Shown here: piece by piece, positions 41,387 through 51,358 of the stretch
How positions within the stretch are numbered: position 1 is the first letter of the stretch
Layout: each line of letters starts with the position of its first letter
The notes under the pieces: generated by a model
The model's input: only the letters and a program-made list of their open reading frames with translations
Databases searched by the model: none
What the model was told of the DNA's origin: nothing
Translations under genes and position numbers: made by a program
Assembly (NCBI RefSeq): GCF_027625935.1
Contig: NZ_CP115300.1
Span: 7,936,001-8,000,000, forward strand
Reading direction: 5' to 3'
From: Streptomyces camelliae
GTDB taxonomy: Bacteria; Actinomycetota; Actinomycetes; Streptomycetales; Streptomycetaceae
Length of the DNA: 64,000 nt

Positions 41387-42424
41387 GTGGCACAGGACGG
41401 CAGGCCCGGCGGGCGCCGGGCGTTCATCGGCTCGTTCACGGCGGCGGGCGGCCCCGGACTGGTGACCGCGAGGCTCGCGCCGGACGGCGGCGCCCTCGTC
41501 CTCGGCACCGCCGTGAACGACGTACCCGACCCGTCCTATCTGGCCCTGTCGCCCGACGGGGCCACCCTCTACGCGGTCAGCGAGACGGCCGACGGCGCCG
41601 TCGCCGCCTTCCGGGTCGGCGGCGACCGGCCGGAACTCGCCGGGCCGCCCGTCCCGGTGGACGGCAGCGGCCCCACACACGTCGGTCTGTACGACGGACA
41701 TGTGCTGACCGCCAACTACGGCTCCGGCAGCGTCACCGCCGTACCCGTGCGCCCGGACGGCTCGCTCGCCGCCAAGCCCTCCGGACTGCTCCAGCACACC
41801 GGCTCCGGCCCGCACGACCGGCGCCAGCGCGGCCCGCACGCCCACCAGGTGCAGGCCGACCCGACCGGCCGGTGGGTCGTCAGCGTCGACCTCGGCACGG
41901 ACTCGGTGCGGGTGTGCGCCCTCACGGACGGCGCCCCGGTCCTGCACCGCGAGTTCGCCCTGCGCCCGGGCTCGGGGCCCCGCCATCTGGCCTTCCACCC
42001 TGACGGCCGGCACGCCTACGTCGTCAACGAACTCACCCCGACCGTCACCGTCTGCCGCTGGGACGCCGCCGGCGGCTCCCTGAAGCCCCTCACCGAGGTC
42101 CCCGTGCTGCCGGGCGCCCCGGCCGGCGACGCCTATCCGTCCGGGATCGCGGTCTCGCCCGACGGCCGCTTCGTGTGGACCGCCACCCGCGGCGAGGACG
42201 TCCTGTCGGTCCTCGCCGTCGAGGGCGCCGGACTGCGGCTCGTCGGCGCGGTGACCTGCGGCGGGGACTGGCCGCGTGCGCTCGCCGAGCACGACGGCTT
42301 CCTGTACGTGGCCAACGAGCGCTCCGGCGACGTCACCTGGTTCGCCGTCGACGAGGCGACGGGACTGCCCCGCTACGACGGCTCGGTGCAGGTCCCCGCG
42401 GCCTCGTGCGTCGTCTTCGGCTGA
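41387..42424 (+). CDS. Lactonase-family beta-propeller (6-phosphogluconolactonase-like)
   Basis: 345 residues from GTG. Seven-bladed propeller: PSYLALSPDGATLYAVSE, HVGLYDGHVLTANYGSGSVT, GPHAHQVQADPTGRWVVSVDLGTDSVRV, LAFHPDGRHAYVVNEL, YPSGIAVSPDGRFVWTATR. PHAHQ and DLGTD are typical of the YbhE/Pgl family that opens 6-phosphogluconolactone in the pentose phosphate pathway. Stands alone; followed by a strong terminator. Confidence 0.85.
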   Translation: MAQDGRPGGRRAFIGSFTAAGGPGLVTARLAPDGGALVLGTAVNDVPDPSYLALSPDGATLYAVSETADGAVAAFRVGGDRPELAGPPVPVDGSGPTHVGLYDGHVLTANYGSGSVTAVPVRPDGSLAAKPSGLLQHTGSGPHDRRQRGPHAHQVQADPTGRWVVSVDLGTDSVRVCALTDGAPVLHREFALRPGSGPRHLAFHPDGRHAYVVNELTPTVTVCRWDAAGGSLKPLTEVPVLPGAPAGDAYPSGIAVSPDGRFVWTATRGEDVLSVLAVEGAGLRLVGAVTCGGDWPRALAEHDGFLYVANERSGDVTWFAVDEATGLPRYDGSVQVPAASCVVFG

Positions 42425-42455
42425 GTTCTCGGCCGACGGGCCGACGGGCAAGGTG

Positions 42456-42488
42456 AAGGGCCCGCTCCGGGGCGTGGAGCGGGCCCTT
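42456..42488. terminator. Bidirectional hairpin terminator
   Basis: Perfect 13-bp arms (42456-42468 and 42476-42488) around a 7-base loop, in the 100-bp gap between convergent genes. Confidence 0.8.
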
Positions 42489-42523
42489 GGCCGTACGGGA
42501 CGCCGGGCGGGTACCGGCGCGGG

Positions 42524-43450
42524 TCAGCGGACCGGCGTGCCCTGCGCCTGCTGCGGGGCGATGCCGAGCGCCGTCGTGTACTTGGCGAGGGCGAGCTTGC
42601 CGATCGCCGGGTACGCGCCGAGCGCCTCGGCCGTGGCGCAGCCCGCCTCCTCGGCGGCCGCCGCCAGCAGCCCCGGGTCGATCTCCGGGCCGATCAGATA
42701 CGGCGCCAGGGCCAGCTGCTGCGAGCCGGAAGAGCGCAGCTGCTCGGCGACCGAGGAGATCGCGCCCTCCTGGTCCAGGGCCGCCGCCATCACCGGCACG
42801 GCCAGGCGCGCGGCGAGCAGCATGCCGGTGATCCCGGCCGCCTGCACCGCCTCGTCGCCGCCCACGGACGCCAGGATGATGCCGTCCGCGGCGGTGGCCA
42901 CGGTGAACAGCCGGGCACGGTCGGCGCGGGCCAGGCCCGCCTCGGACAGCCGCACGTGCAGTGCCTCGGCGAGCAGCGGGTGCGGGCCGAGGACGTCGGT
43001 CAGGTCGGCGGCGACCCGGCTGTCCATCACGGACTGGCGGATCTGGCGCAGCAGGGAGCTGTCCGGACCGGCCAGCAGCGGTACGACGACGGCGACCGGG
43101 CCGTCGGGCTCCTTGATCCCCTCGACGCCGGCGGCGACGGCCTGCTCGTAGCGGGCCGTGCGCTCCTCGGCGGCGTGCGCCAGCACGGACCGCAGCGCGG
43201 GGAACTCGGCGTCGTCCCCGTCCAGGTACCCGATCCGGGCGTCCAGGCCGGGCAGCTCGGAGCGGGCGATGCTCACGACCTCCTCGGCGAGGCCGCGGGT
43301 GGCGGTGCTGGGCGCGCCGGGCACCGCGAGGACGAGCGCGGGCGCGCCCTCGGGAGCCACCAGCGGTTCCGGTCGGCGGTGCCGTCCGGGCTGGCGGGGT
43401 CGCGGCATTCGTACTGGCAGGCCGGACGCGGGTCCAGTGGGGGAGCTCAT
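42524..43450 (-). CDS. CbiX/SirB-type chelatase-like protein
   Basis: 308 residues with two chelatase-like halves. YEQAVAAGVEGIKEPDGPVAVVVPLLAGPDSSL and VLGPHPLLAEALHVRLSEAGL match sirohydrochlorin/cobalt chelatases. The first catalytic His, in the family's HGSRDPR loop at the start, is missing: the equivalent strand ends LVLAVPGAPSTATRG. GPHP keeps a second His. The first ~35 residues are a basic leader. Actinobacterial members of this type are numerous and their metal or substrate is not established. Confidence 0.7.
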   Translation of the reverse strand: MSSPTGPASGLPVRMPRPRQPGRHRRPEPLVAPEGAPALVLAVPGAPSTATRGLAEEVVSIARSELPGLDARIGYLDGDDAEFPALRSVLAHAAEERTARYEQAVAAGVEGIKEPDGPVAVVVPLLAGPDSSLLRQIRQSVMDSRVAADLTDVLGPHPLLAEALHVRLSEAGLARADRARLFTVATAADGIILASVGGDEAVQAAGITGMLLAARLAVPVMAAALDQEGAISSVAEQLRSSGSQQLALAPYLIGPEIDPGLLAAAAEEAGCATAEALGAYPAIGKLALAKYTTALGIAPQQAQGTPVR

Positions 43451-43600
43451 GGCGCCGCATGTTACTGGCTTTGCGGGTTGCTCCGTTCGGGGAGGGTGCA
43501 GGTGAGCGGTATCCGTCCGGTTTTGTCTGATGAGTTACATGCGGCGGGCACGTGTTCGGAGCACGTGCCGGGCCCATGGTTCATGAAAGGGGTAATCCCC

Positions 43601-44566
43601 TTATGTGCTGACCACGTAGAGCATGTGCGGTTCACCCGGGAGGGTGAGCCGCCCCGCCGCCAGCTCGGTCGCGATGCGCACACCGCCGTGCAGCGGATCC
43701 CCCTCGGCCGGCACCTGACGGGTGTGCGGCAGCCGCTGTGCCAACTCCTCGCGCAGGGGTACGAGGAGTGGGTCGCCCATCGTGAAGAGGCCTCCGGTGA
43801 GGGCCACTTCGGGCGCCCCGTCCGCCGGACACACGGCCGCGACGGAGTCCGCCATGTGCCGGGCCGCCGCGCGCAGGATGCCCGCGGCCACCGGGTCGTG
43901 CGCGGCGCACGCGGCCACCCCGGGCGCGAAGGAGGCCAGCACGGCGGGCCGGTCGGTGCGGGGGTAGAGCCGGCCCGGCAGCTCGCGGACCGGACCGAAC
44001 TGCTCCTCGGCGCAGGCCAGCAACGGTGCGGAGCCGCCGTCCCGGCCGTCGTGGGCGCGCAGCGCCGCCTCCAGGCCGGCCCGTCCGATCCAGGCGCCGC
44101 TGCCGCAGTCGCCGAGCAGATGACCCCAGCCGTCGGCCCGCCGCCAGCCGACGAGGTCGGTGCCGACCGCGATCAGCCCGGTGCCCGCGGCGAGCACCGC
44201 GCCGGGACGCGGCCCGAGGGCGCCGACGTAGGCGGTGACGGCGTCGGCGGCGAGCGCCACCCGGCGTACTCCCAGCTCCCGGGCCAGGGCGCCCGGCAGT
44301 TCGGCGCGCAGGGCGTCACCCAGGGTGGCGAACCCGGCGGCGCCGACGACGGCCGTGCCCAGCTCGTCCACTCCGGCCTCCGCGGCCGCCGCCCGTGCCG
44401 GCGGGAGGAGCTCGGCCAGCAGATGCGCCGGATCGATGCCCCGGGCACCTGTACGGACCGGTTCCCGTGACTCCCGGCGGGCCGGGGGCGCCCCTCCCGG
44501 GACACCGACGGCGATACGGAGGCCGGAGCCCCCGGAGTCGACGGCCAGATACCCGGCCTCGGTCAC
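43601..44566 (-). CDS. BadF/BadG-family N-acetylglucosamine kinase-like ATPase
   Basis: 321 residues from GTG 44566, which overlaps the uracil-DNA glycosylase stop (GTGA). ASKHA ATPase motifs: [13 protein letters not shown] (phosphate 1), [10 protein letters not shown] (phosphate 2), [15 protein letters not shown] (GlcNAc-kinase type) and EVALTGGLF (adenosine). Expected to phosphorylate GlcNAc or a related amino sugar in cell-wall recycling. Coupling to a DNA repair gene is positional only. Confidence 0.82.
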   Translation of the reverse strand: MTEAGYLAVDSGGSGLRIAVGVPGGAPPARRESREPVRTGARGIDPAHLLAELLPPARAAAAEAGVDELGTAVVGAAGFATLGDALRAELPGALARELGVRRVALAADAVTAYVGALGPRPGAVLAAGTGLIAVGTDLVGWRRADGWGHLLGDCGSGAWIGRAGLEAALRAHDGRDGGSAPLLACAEEQFGPVRELPGRLYPRTDRPAVLASFAPGVAACAAHDPVAAGILRAAARHMADSVAAVCPADGAPEVALTGGLFTMGDPLLVPLREELAQRLPHTRQVPAEGDPLHGGVRIATELAAGRLTLPGEPHMLYVVST

Positions 44567-45249
44567 GGCAGGCGCCAGTCCACCGGCTGTCCGCCCTGCT
44601 GGATCAACAGGTCGTTGGCCCGGCTGAAGGGGCGGGAGCCGAAGAACCCGTAGTCGGCCGACTTCGGCGAGGGGTGCGTCGACTCCACCGCCGGCAGGCT
44701 GCCCAGCAGGGGACGCAGATTGCGGGCCTCGCGGCCCCACAGGATGGAGACCAACGGTTTTCCGCGGGCGGCCAGGGCCCGTATCGCCTGCTCGGTGACC
44801 TCTTCCCAGCCCTTGTCCCGGTGGGCACCCGGTCGGCGCGGGGCCACGGTCAGCGCCCTGTTGAGCAGCAGGACGCCCTGCTGGGTCCACGGGGTCAGGT
44901 CGCCGTTGGCCGGGTGGGGCAGGCCCAGGTCGGTGTTCAGCTCGCGGAAGATGTTGATCAGGCTCGGCGGCAGCGGGCGTACCTCGGGCGCGACCGAGAA
45001 CGACAGGCCCACCGCGTGCCCCGGAGTCGGGTACGGGTCCTGACCGACGATCAGGACCCGTACATCGTCGAAGGGTTGCTGGAAGGCCCGCAGGACGTTG
45101 GGTCCGGCCGGGAGGTACGTGCGTCCCGCGGCGATCTCCGTGCGCAGGAAGTCGCCCATCTGGGCGATCCGTCCGGCGACGGGTTCCAGGGCCTTCGCCC
45201 AGCCCGGTTCGACGATTTCATGCAAGGGTCGTGGTGCCACGGGCGTCAC
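44563..45249 (-). CDS. ung: Uracil-DNA glycosylase (family 1)
   Basis: 228 residues from GTG 45249. [18 protein letters not shown] holds the catalytic Asp, LLLNRALTV the uracil-contact strand, and [22 protein letters not shown] the DNA-intercalation loop with catalytic His. Excises uracil from DNA in base-excision repair. Length is typical. A GTG three codons later (45240) is an equal start candidate. Confidence 0.93.
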   Translation of the reverse strand: MTPVAPRPLHEIVEPGWAKALEPVAGRIAQMGDFLRTEIAAGRTYLPAGPNVLRAFQQPFDDVRVLIVGQDPYPTPGHAVGLSFSVAPEVRPLPPSLINIFRELNTDLGLPHPANGDLTPWTQQGVLLLNRALTVAPRRPGAHRDKGWEEVTEQAIRALAARGKPLVSILWGREARNLRPLLGSLPAVESTHPSPKSADYGFFGSRPFSRANDLLIQQGGQPVDWRLP

Positions 45250-45328
45250 CCTACTGCCGCACACAGGCAGGTGATCAACCGATGGCCCGAGCACGCGGCC
45301 CAGGCCTGCGCCGGCCGGCACGCCCGTC

Positions 45329-46414
45329 TCAGCCGATCACCGCCGCCCGCACGCACAGCACGTCCGGCAGATGCGCGGCCAGCTGCTGCCAGCTGTCGCC
45401 GTCGTCGGCCGACGCGAACACCTCGCCGTTGCGGTTGCCGAAGTACACACCCGCCGGGTCGGCGTCGTCCGTGCACAGGGCGTCCCGCAGGACCGTGCCG
45501 TAGTGGTCCTCCGCCGGCAGTCCCTGGGCGAGCGGCTCCCAGGTGCGGCCCGCGTCCTCCGTGCGGAAGACCCGGCAGCGGTGCTCGGCGGGCACCCGGT
45601 CCGCGTCGGCGTTGATCGGGAAGACGTACGCCGTGTCGCCCCGGCGCGGATGGGCGGCCACCGCGAAGCCGAACGTGGACGGCAGATCCGCGCCGATGTC
45701 GGTCCAGTGCCCGCCCGCGTCGTCGCTGCGGTACACCCCCCAGTGGTTCTGCAGATACAGGCGGTCCGGGTCGGCCGCGTCCTTGGCGATCTTGTGCACG
45801 CACTGGCCGAACTCCGGGTTCGGATCCGGCAGGAACACCGCGGACACCCCGGAGTTGGACGGCGCCCAGCTCGCGCCGCCGTCGGTCGTGCGGAACACGC
45901 CGGCCGTCGAGACGGCCACGGTCACCGCCTTCGGGTCGCGGGCGTCGGTGATCACGGTGTGCAGGCCCTCACCGCCGCCGCCCGGCACCCACTGGGCGCG
46001 CGTCGGATGCTCCCACAGTGCCCGGACCAGCTCGAAGCTCTCGCCGCGGTCCTCCGAGCGGTACAACGCGGCCGGTTCCGTGCCCGCGTAGACCACGCCA
46101 GGCTCGGCCGCGGCCGGATGCAGCTGCCAGACGCGCTCCAGCGAAGCGCCGGTGTCCTTCGGGAACTTGACGGCCGGCTGCGCGGGCTCGGTCCAGCTGC
46201 GGCCGAGGTCGTCCGAGTGGAACACCGACGGCCCCCAGTGCGCGCTGTCGCCGCCGGCCAGCAGCCGCGGCCGGGGCTCACGGGTGTCGATCGCGACCGA
46301 GTAGATCGCCTGCGCGTTGAAATACGGGCTGTCGTCGAACTCCCAGGTGCCGCCTTTCCGCCGCCCGATGAACAGGCCTTTGCGGGTGCCCACCGCCAGC
46401 AGAACCTCGGTCAT
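45329..46414 (-). CDS. BNR/Asp-box beta-propeller protein
   Basis: 361 residues from ATG 46414, giving [19 protein letters not shown]. Six Asp-box motifs of the SxDxGxxW type: [40 protein letters not shown] and SADDGDSW. No signal peptide, so cytoplasmic. The sialidase catalytic residues (Arg triad, Tyr) are not evident; it is better called a sialidase-fold or glycosyl-hydrolase-like propeller of unknown substrate. A 273-bp region upstream is non-coding and holds its promoter and that of the divergent gene. Confidence 0.82.
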   Translation of the reverse strand: MTEVLLAVGTRKGLFIGRRKGGTWEFDDSPYFNAQAIYSVAIDTREPRPRLLAGGDSAHWGPSVFHSDDLGRSWTEPAQPAVKFPKDTGASLERVWQLHPAAAEPGVVYAGTEPAALYRSEDRGESFELVRALWEHPTRAQWVPGGGGEGLHTVITDARDPKAVTVAVSTAGVFRTTDGGASWAPSNSGVSAVFLPDPNPEFGQCVHKIAKDAADPDRLYLQNHWGVYRSDDAGGHWTDIGADLPSTFGFAVAAHPRRGDTAYVFPINADADRVPAEHRCRVFRTEDAGRTWEPLAQGLPAEDHYGTVLRDALCTDDADPAGVYFGNRNGEVFASADDGDSWQQLAAHLPDVLCVRAAVIG

Positions 46415-46687
46415 GCCGCTCACCTCCGGGACGTCGTTGTCCAGGTAGTCGTCAGATATCGGCCAGTGTGCACCCCACCACTGACACTCTCCCCCGGGCC
46501 GACGTTTGCCCAGGTCACAGTGGTGTCGTCGGTGTGTGGCGAAGATGGGCCGGATGCGTTCGGGCATGTGCCTGCGCGAACGGGGTGTCTCGTGCGACCG
46601 TCGAGAAGACGGCTCGTCGTGAGCAGCGGAGCGATCTCCCGCGTATGGGAGGGCGGTCCGGCCGGTCGGTGCGCGCTCGTGAGGAGG

Positions 46688-47290
46688 ATGCCTTTGAAGG
46701 CGTTCCGTGGTCCGAAGGTGTGGCTGTGGCGCTGGCGGCGCAACCCGCTCAGACGCCGGGCCGATGTGATCGAGGCCTGGCTGGTGCTCGGTACCTGGCT
46801 GCTGACCGCCCTCGCCGGAGTGTTCGCCGGCCTCGCGGCGGCCGGGTCAGTGGAGGACGGGCTCGCCCGGGAACGCGCGGACTGGCGCCCCGTCGTGGCC
46901 CGGGTCGTCGAACCGGTCCGGGCGGCGTCCCCCGCGCAGTCCCACACCGTCGTGGGGGAGCCGGTGTGGGCCGAGGTGCGCTGGACGGCCGCCGACGGCT
47001 CCGTCCACACCGGTCAGGTCCGGGTACGGCCCGGCAGCGCGGCCGGCACCCCGGTCACCGTCTGGACCGATCCCCAGGACCGTCTCGTCAGCCGCCCCAC
47101 CTCCGCGTCCGAGTCCGCTTTCCGGGGCGCCCTCATCGGCGCGCTGGTCGGCGTGAGCGCCGCGGCCGTCCCCTTCGCCGGCGGCCTGGCGCTGCGCCGC
47201 CGGCTGGAACGGCGGCGGATGGAGGCCTGGGACACGGAATGGGCCCGGCTCGGACCACAGTGGGGCGGATGGTCCGACCACCGGCAATAG
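46688..47290 (+). CDS. Rv1733c-like two-helix membrane protein
   Basis: 200 residues from ATG 46688 (SD GAGGAGG just upstream). Basic N-terminus (WLWRWRRNPLRRRADVIEAW), helix 1 at ~34-55, an extracellular beta-rich domain (VRWTAADGSVHTGQVRV...TVWTDPQDR), helix 2 at ~152-175 and a cytoplasmic tail. This layout is the Rv1733c family of actinobacteria, of unknown function and known as a dormancy-linked antigen in Mycobacterium. Confidence 0.82.
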   Translation: MPLKAFRGPKVWLWRWRRNPLRRRADVIEAWLVLGTWLLTALAGVFAGLAAAGSVEDGLARERADWRPVVARVVEPVRAASPAQSHTVVGEPVWAEVRWTAADGSVHTGQVRVRPGSAAGTPVTVWTDPQDRLVSRPTSASESAFRGALIGALVGVSAAAVPFAGGLALRRRLERRRMEAWDTEWARLGPQWGGWSDHRQ

Positions 47291-47304
47291 GCCCGCAAGG
47301 GCCT
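47289..47304. terminator. Short GCAA-loop hairpin at the end of the Rv1733c-like gene
   Basis: AGGCCC-GCAA-GGGCCT overlaps the TAG stop; a tight stem with a GNRA-type loop. Confidence 0.4.
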
Positions 47305-47398
47305 GATGGTCCGAGCACACCGTCACCTGTCCTGCCCACGTCCCCACTCAGCCCATCTCCTCACCACTCACCCACCACTCATCACCATCAATCACCAC

Positions 47399-49393
47399 TC
47401 ACCTCACCCCCTGCACCACCGCCAGCACCTCCCGGCACGCGGTCAACAGCGCCTCGTCCATCGGTATGCCGCGGCGGCAGGGCGCGCCCGTGCGGGCCAG
47501 ATGGCGGCGCGGGGCGGACAGTTCCGCCGCCACCAGGTCCCGTAGCGGGGCGGCGGCGGGGCCCATCGCGGTGAGGCACCGGGCGATGGAGCCGCGGGCG
47601 GGCGGGTCCTGCGTCCAGGCCGTCCGGAACACCGGCAGGACCGGTTCCGGATCCGCGTCGACGTACCACAGCGCGCACGCGGCCGCCGTCCGCTGCCGTA
47701 TCCGCCCCGACCCCGCCGCCCGGCGCAGCGCGGGCAGGGCAGGGCGCGCGGCCGGACCCAGCCCGCCCAGCCGCCGGGCGGCCGCGCACCGGCTCGCCGG
47801 GTCGCCCTGAGTCAACTCCCGCAGCAGGACCGGGAGTACGGCGCCGGCGTCCCCGTCCGCCGACCAGAGCGCACCGGCCGCGGCGGCCGCGTGCCGGGTG
47901 GGCAGCAGTGCCCGGAGCAGCGGTGCCGCCCGTCCGGCGGCGCCCAGTGCCTCCAGCGTCCCGATGGCCCGGTCTGCGACCGCGTCCCGCGCGCCCAGGC
48001 CGTCGGGGGCGCCCGAGAGCAGCCGCAGCACCTCCGGGACCGCGTCCCGGTCACCGACGGCTCTCACCGCCGCCAGTAGCGCGGCGGCGAGCGGGGCGGC
48101 GGACGGCGAGGCCAGCGGGACCCGGCCGAGCCGGTGCCGTACCGCCGGCGCGAGCGGGACCGCGGCGGCGCCCAGGCAGGCCAGTTCGAACCCCAGGTCC
48201 GTGGGTGCGGCCGGGCCGGCCAGGAGCTGGGCCAGGGCCGGAACCGCGCGGGGGTCACCGCATCGGGCCAGGGCTCTGAGCGGGCCGCCGAGTACGGGGG
48301 AGCCGCGCTCCCAGCGGTGCGTCCACAGGTCGGGGCGTGCGCACACCAGCGCGTACAGGTCGCCCGCCGCGGGCGCGGCCAGCGCGAAGAGCTCCGCCAG
48401 CACGGCGACCGCGGCATCCCGCAACGGGTCCTGGTCCGTGCCCAGTTGGCCGCCGAGCAGTCCGACGACGGCCGCGTGGTCGCCGCGCCAGCCGCGCAGC
48501 AGGGCCGCCGCCATCCACACGGCGTTGCACCGGTCCACCGGGTCCGGGCTGGTCAACTGGCCGGTGAGCAGGGCGGTCCGGTCGGCCACGCGGTCGCCGA
48601 GTGCGCTGTGCAGGGTGCGCAGCAGATGGGCGCCCTCCTCGTCAGAGGGGCGCAGCCGCCGTATCCGCCTCACGAGGGTGTCCGGGCCGACGGGCTCGGC
48701 GGCACCGGCGCGCCGCGCGGACCGCTCCCGCAGCAGCCCGACCGCCGTCGGCACCAGGCCGGCCGGCAGCCGGGCGGGCGCGGCCAGCGCGAGCTGGCCG
48801 AGCGCGGCGAGCCGCAGCCTCGCGTCGTACGGCGGCGCGCTCTGCTCGACCAGGAGGTCCACCGCGGCGTCGGCGTGCGCGGGGTACCGGCGGGCGAACA
48901 GGCCGAGCGCCTCGGTCAGGGCGAGCAGGACACAGCCGTCCCACTCGGCCCGCAGCCGCTGGTGCATCAACTCCAAGGTGCGCGCGGGCTCGGTCGGGAA
49001 GTGCACGAGGGCCGCGGCCGCCGCGCCGCGCACCGCCGGGTCCGGGTCCGCGGCCAGCGGGACGAACACCTCGGCGCCCGCGCACACCGCTTCCCACGCG
49101 CGCGTGTCTCTGGCCCTGCCCTCCGTGCCGATGCCGACCAGCAGCTCCACGATGCCGGCCCGGTCCGGCACCTCCGGGCGGGCCGCGAGCGCGAACAGGA
49201 ACGGGACGCAGGCCGGCGTCGCGTCGTACACCCGGTCCTCATGGCGCAGCGCGCCGTACATCACGTCGAGCGCGCTCGCCCGCTCGGCGCTGTCCGCGGA
49301 CGCAAGCGCCCGTAACCACTTGGGCACGTCCCGCGCGCTGCCGTGGGCGTGCCGCAGCGAGGCCCAGTCGACCTCGTCGATCCCCGTGAACAC
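47399..49393 (-). CDS. HEAT-repeat protein
   Basis: 664 residues from GTG 49393, which has SD GGGGAGG six bases upstream; longer starts lack one. Begins VFTGIDEVDWASLRHAHGSA and DVPKWLRAL, then many ~40-residue helical pairs with VRGAAAAALVHF, RCAAARRLGGLGPAARPALPALRRA and similar, i.e. HEAT/armadillo solenoid repeats to the end. No catalytic domain. Likely a protein-binding scaffold; related proteins are widespread in Streptomyces without known partners. Confidence 0.82.
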   Translation of the reverse strand: MFTGIDEVDWASLRHAHGSARDVPKWLRALASADSAERASALDVMYGALRHEDRVYDATPACVPFLFALAARPEVPDRAGIVELLVGIGTEGRARDTRAWEAVCAGAEVFVPLAADPDPAVRGAAAAALVHFPTEPARTLELMHQRLRAEWDGCVLLALTEALGLFARRYPAHADAAVDLLVEQSAPPYDARLRLAALGQLALAAPARLPAGLVPTAVGLLRERSARRAGAAEPVGPDTLVRRIRRLRPSDEEGAHLLRTLHSALGDRVADRTALLTGQLTSPDPVDRCNAVWMAAALLRGWRGDHAAVVGLLGGQLGTDQDPLRDAAVAVLAELFALAAPAAGDLYALVCARPDLWTHRWERGSPVLGGPLRALARCGDPRAVPALAQLLAGPAAPTDLGFELACLGAAAVPLAPAVRHRLGRVPLASPSAAPLAAALLAAVRAVGDRDAVPEVLRLLSGAPDGLGARDAVADRAIGTLEALGAAGRAAPLLRALLPTRHAAAAAGALWSADGDAGAVLPVLLRELTQGDPASRCAAARRLGGLGPAARPALPALRRAAGSGRIRQRTAAACALWYVDADPEPVLPVFRTAWTQDPPARGSIARCLTAMGPAAAPLRDLVAAELSAPRRHLARTGAPCRRGIPMDEALLTACREVLAVVQGVR

Positions 49394-49599
49394 GTAGTCC
49401 TCCCCAGACGAGTGCCACCTGATCGCGAGTGTGCACCACGGCACTGACAACGGTACGGAACCGCACGCTGACTGTGTGCGATCCGTCGGCTGTCATCGGC
49501 CACGCGCGCGTGTGGGCCATGTTCGTTCAGGGAGGAGGCAGTTCAGGCCGGACGGGGCTGCTTGCCCGGTGCGGTGGGCCTCGGTCGCCTGAGGAGGTG

Positions 49600-51285
49600 T
49601 CAGTCCGGGTCGGGCAGGGAGCGCTCCAGGATGGCGTCGAGGTCGGCTCCGGTGGGCAGCGTGCCGAAGGCGTGGCCCCAGTCGCCGCCCAGCCGGGTCG
49701 CGCAGAAGGCGTCCGCGACCGGGTGCGGGGCGTGCCGGACCAGCAGCGAGGCCTGGAGGGCGAGCGCCATCCGCTCGACCAGTCGGCGGGCGCCCACCTG
49801 GTCGGTTTCGGCCAACTGGTCCTTCAAGCCGGCCACCGTGGCGTCCAGGCGGGCGTCCGCCCCGCGCGCGAGGGCGAGTTCGGCGAACAGCGCCTCGGCG
49901 GTGTCCCGTTCGCGGCCCAGGGCGCGCAGCACGTCGAGCGCGTTGACGTTGCCCGAACCCTCCCAGATCGACAGCAGAGGAGCCTCCCGGTAGTGCCGGG
50001 GCATGCCGGAGTCCTCGACATAGCCGTTGCCGCCCAGGCACTCCAGGGCCTCCGCGGTGAAGGCCGGACCGCGCTTGGTGACCCAGTACTTGCCCACGGC
50101 GGTGGCGATCCGCCGGAAGGAGCGCTCACCGGCGTCCCCGCGCACCGCGCGGTCGGCCGCGCCGGCCAGCCGAAGCGTGAGCGTCGTCGCCGCCTCCGAC
50201 TCCAGTGCCAGGTCGGCCAGGACGTTGCGCATCAGCGGCTGGTCGACGAGCCGGGCGCCGAACGCGCTGCGATGCCGTGCGTGATGCCCCGCCTCGACCA
50301 GCGTCTTGCGCATCAGCGTCGCCGTGGACATCACGCAGTCCAGCCGCGTGCAGTTGACCATCTCGATGATGGTCTTCACCCCCCGTCCCTCCGGCCCGAC
50401 CAGCCAGGCCACCGTCTGGTCGAACTCCGGCTCCGAAGAGGCGTTGGAGCGGTTGCCCAGCTTGTCCTTCAGGCGCTGGATACGGAACGTGTTGCGACTG
50501 CCGTCCGGCAGCACACGCGGTACGAGGAAGCAGGACAGCCCGCCCGGTGCCTGCGCGAGCACCAGGAAGACGTCGCACATCGGCGCCGACGTGAACCACT
50601 TGTGCCCGCGCAGCGTGTACACGCCCGGCTCGCCGGTGGGTGTGGCCGTGGTGGTGTTCGTGCGCACGTCCGAGCCGCCCTGCTTCTCGGTCATGCCCAT
50701 CCCCGCGAGCAGCCCCGGCTTCTCGGCCGGAACGCGCAGTTCCGGGTCGTACTCCCGGCTGGTGAGCAGCGGTTCGTACACCTTGGCGAGATCCGGCTGG
50801 GCGCGCAGCGCGGGGACCGCGGCGTACGTCATCGACGTCGGGCAGCCGTGCCCGGCCTCGGTGTGGCCCCACACCAGTCCGCCGGCGCTGCGGGCCACAT
50901 GCGCGCCCGGCCGTTCGTCCGCCCACGGAGCGGCGGCCAGGCCCTCGGCGATCGCCGTGCGCATCAGATGGTGCCAGCTGGGGTGGAAGTCGACCTCGTC
51001 GATCCGGTTGCCGTAGCGGTCGTGGGTGCGCAGCTCCGGCTCGTACCGGTTGGCCAGTTCGCCCCACTCCTGCGCCTCCGCGCTCCCGGCGCGCGCCCCC
51101 AGCCGCCGGATGTCCTCCTCGGCCCAGCCCGCACCCTCCCGCCGCAACCCCTCCAGGAGGGCCCGGTCGTCGGAGGCGTCGTAAGGAGCCAGGGGCGGGG
51201 CCTGGTTGGTGACGTCATGCGTGACGAACTGCGGCTGGGACGGCGACGGCGCGGGCGACTGCGACTGTGCGGGAATCGAGACCAT
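49600..51285 (-). CDS. AidB-like acyl-CoA dehydrogenase family protein
   Basis: 561 residues. GMGMTEKQGGSDVRTNTT is the FAD-binding signature; KWFTSAPMCDVFLVLAQA and ECLGGNGYVEDSGMPRHYREAPLLSIWEGSGNVNALD are diagnostic of the AidB branch, which binds FAD and DNA and is linked to alkylation response in E. coli. The first ~30 residues (MVSIPAQSQSPAPSPSQPQF) are a flexible lead; an ATG at 51300 is an alternative start. Divergent from a PaaX regulator, whose operator region lies between them. Confidence 0.87.
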   Translation of the reverse strand: MVSIPAQSQSPAPSPSQPQFVTHDVTNQAPPLAPYDASDDRALLEGLRREGAGWAEEDIRRLGARAGSAEAQEWGELANRYEPELRTHDRYGNRIDEVDFHPSWHHLMRTAIAEGLAAAPWADERPGAHVARSAGGLVWGHTEAGHGCPTSMTYAAVPALRAQPDLAKVYEPLLTSREYDPELRVPAEKPGLLAGMGMTEKQGGSDVRTNTTTATPTGEPGVYTLRGHKWFTSAPMCDVFLVLAQAPGGLSCFLVPRVLPDGSRNTFRIQRLKDKLGNRSNASSEPEFDQTVAWLVGPEGRGVKTIIEMVNCTRLDCVMSTATLMRKTLVEAGHHARHRSAFGARLVDQPLMRNVLADLALESEAATTLTLRLAGAADRAVRGDAGERSFRRIATAVGKYWVTKRGPAFTAEALECLGGNGYVEDSGMPRHYREAPLLSIWEGSGNVNALDVLRALGRERDTAEALFAELALARGADARLDATVAGLKDQLAETDQVGARRLVERMALALQASLLVRHAPHPVADAFCATRLGGDWGHAFGTLPTGADLDAILERSLPDPD

Positions 51286-51339
51286 ACAGCCATGTTGCAT
51301 CCTTCCTACGGCTGTAGCAATAACGCAACAACAGAAGGC

Positions 51340-51356
51340 GCACGTACAGTACGTGC
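51340..51356. promoter_or_regulatory. Perfect palindrome directly before the paaX-like start
   Basis: GCACGTAC-A-GTACGTGC ends two bases before the ATG and covers the ribosome-site position. A second dyad, TGTTGC (51293) with GCAACA (51325), lies nearer the AidB-like start. Together they suit autorepression and control of the divergent gene by the PaaX-like protein. Confidence 0.55.
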
Positions 51357-51358
51357 CC

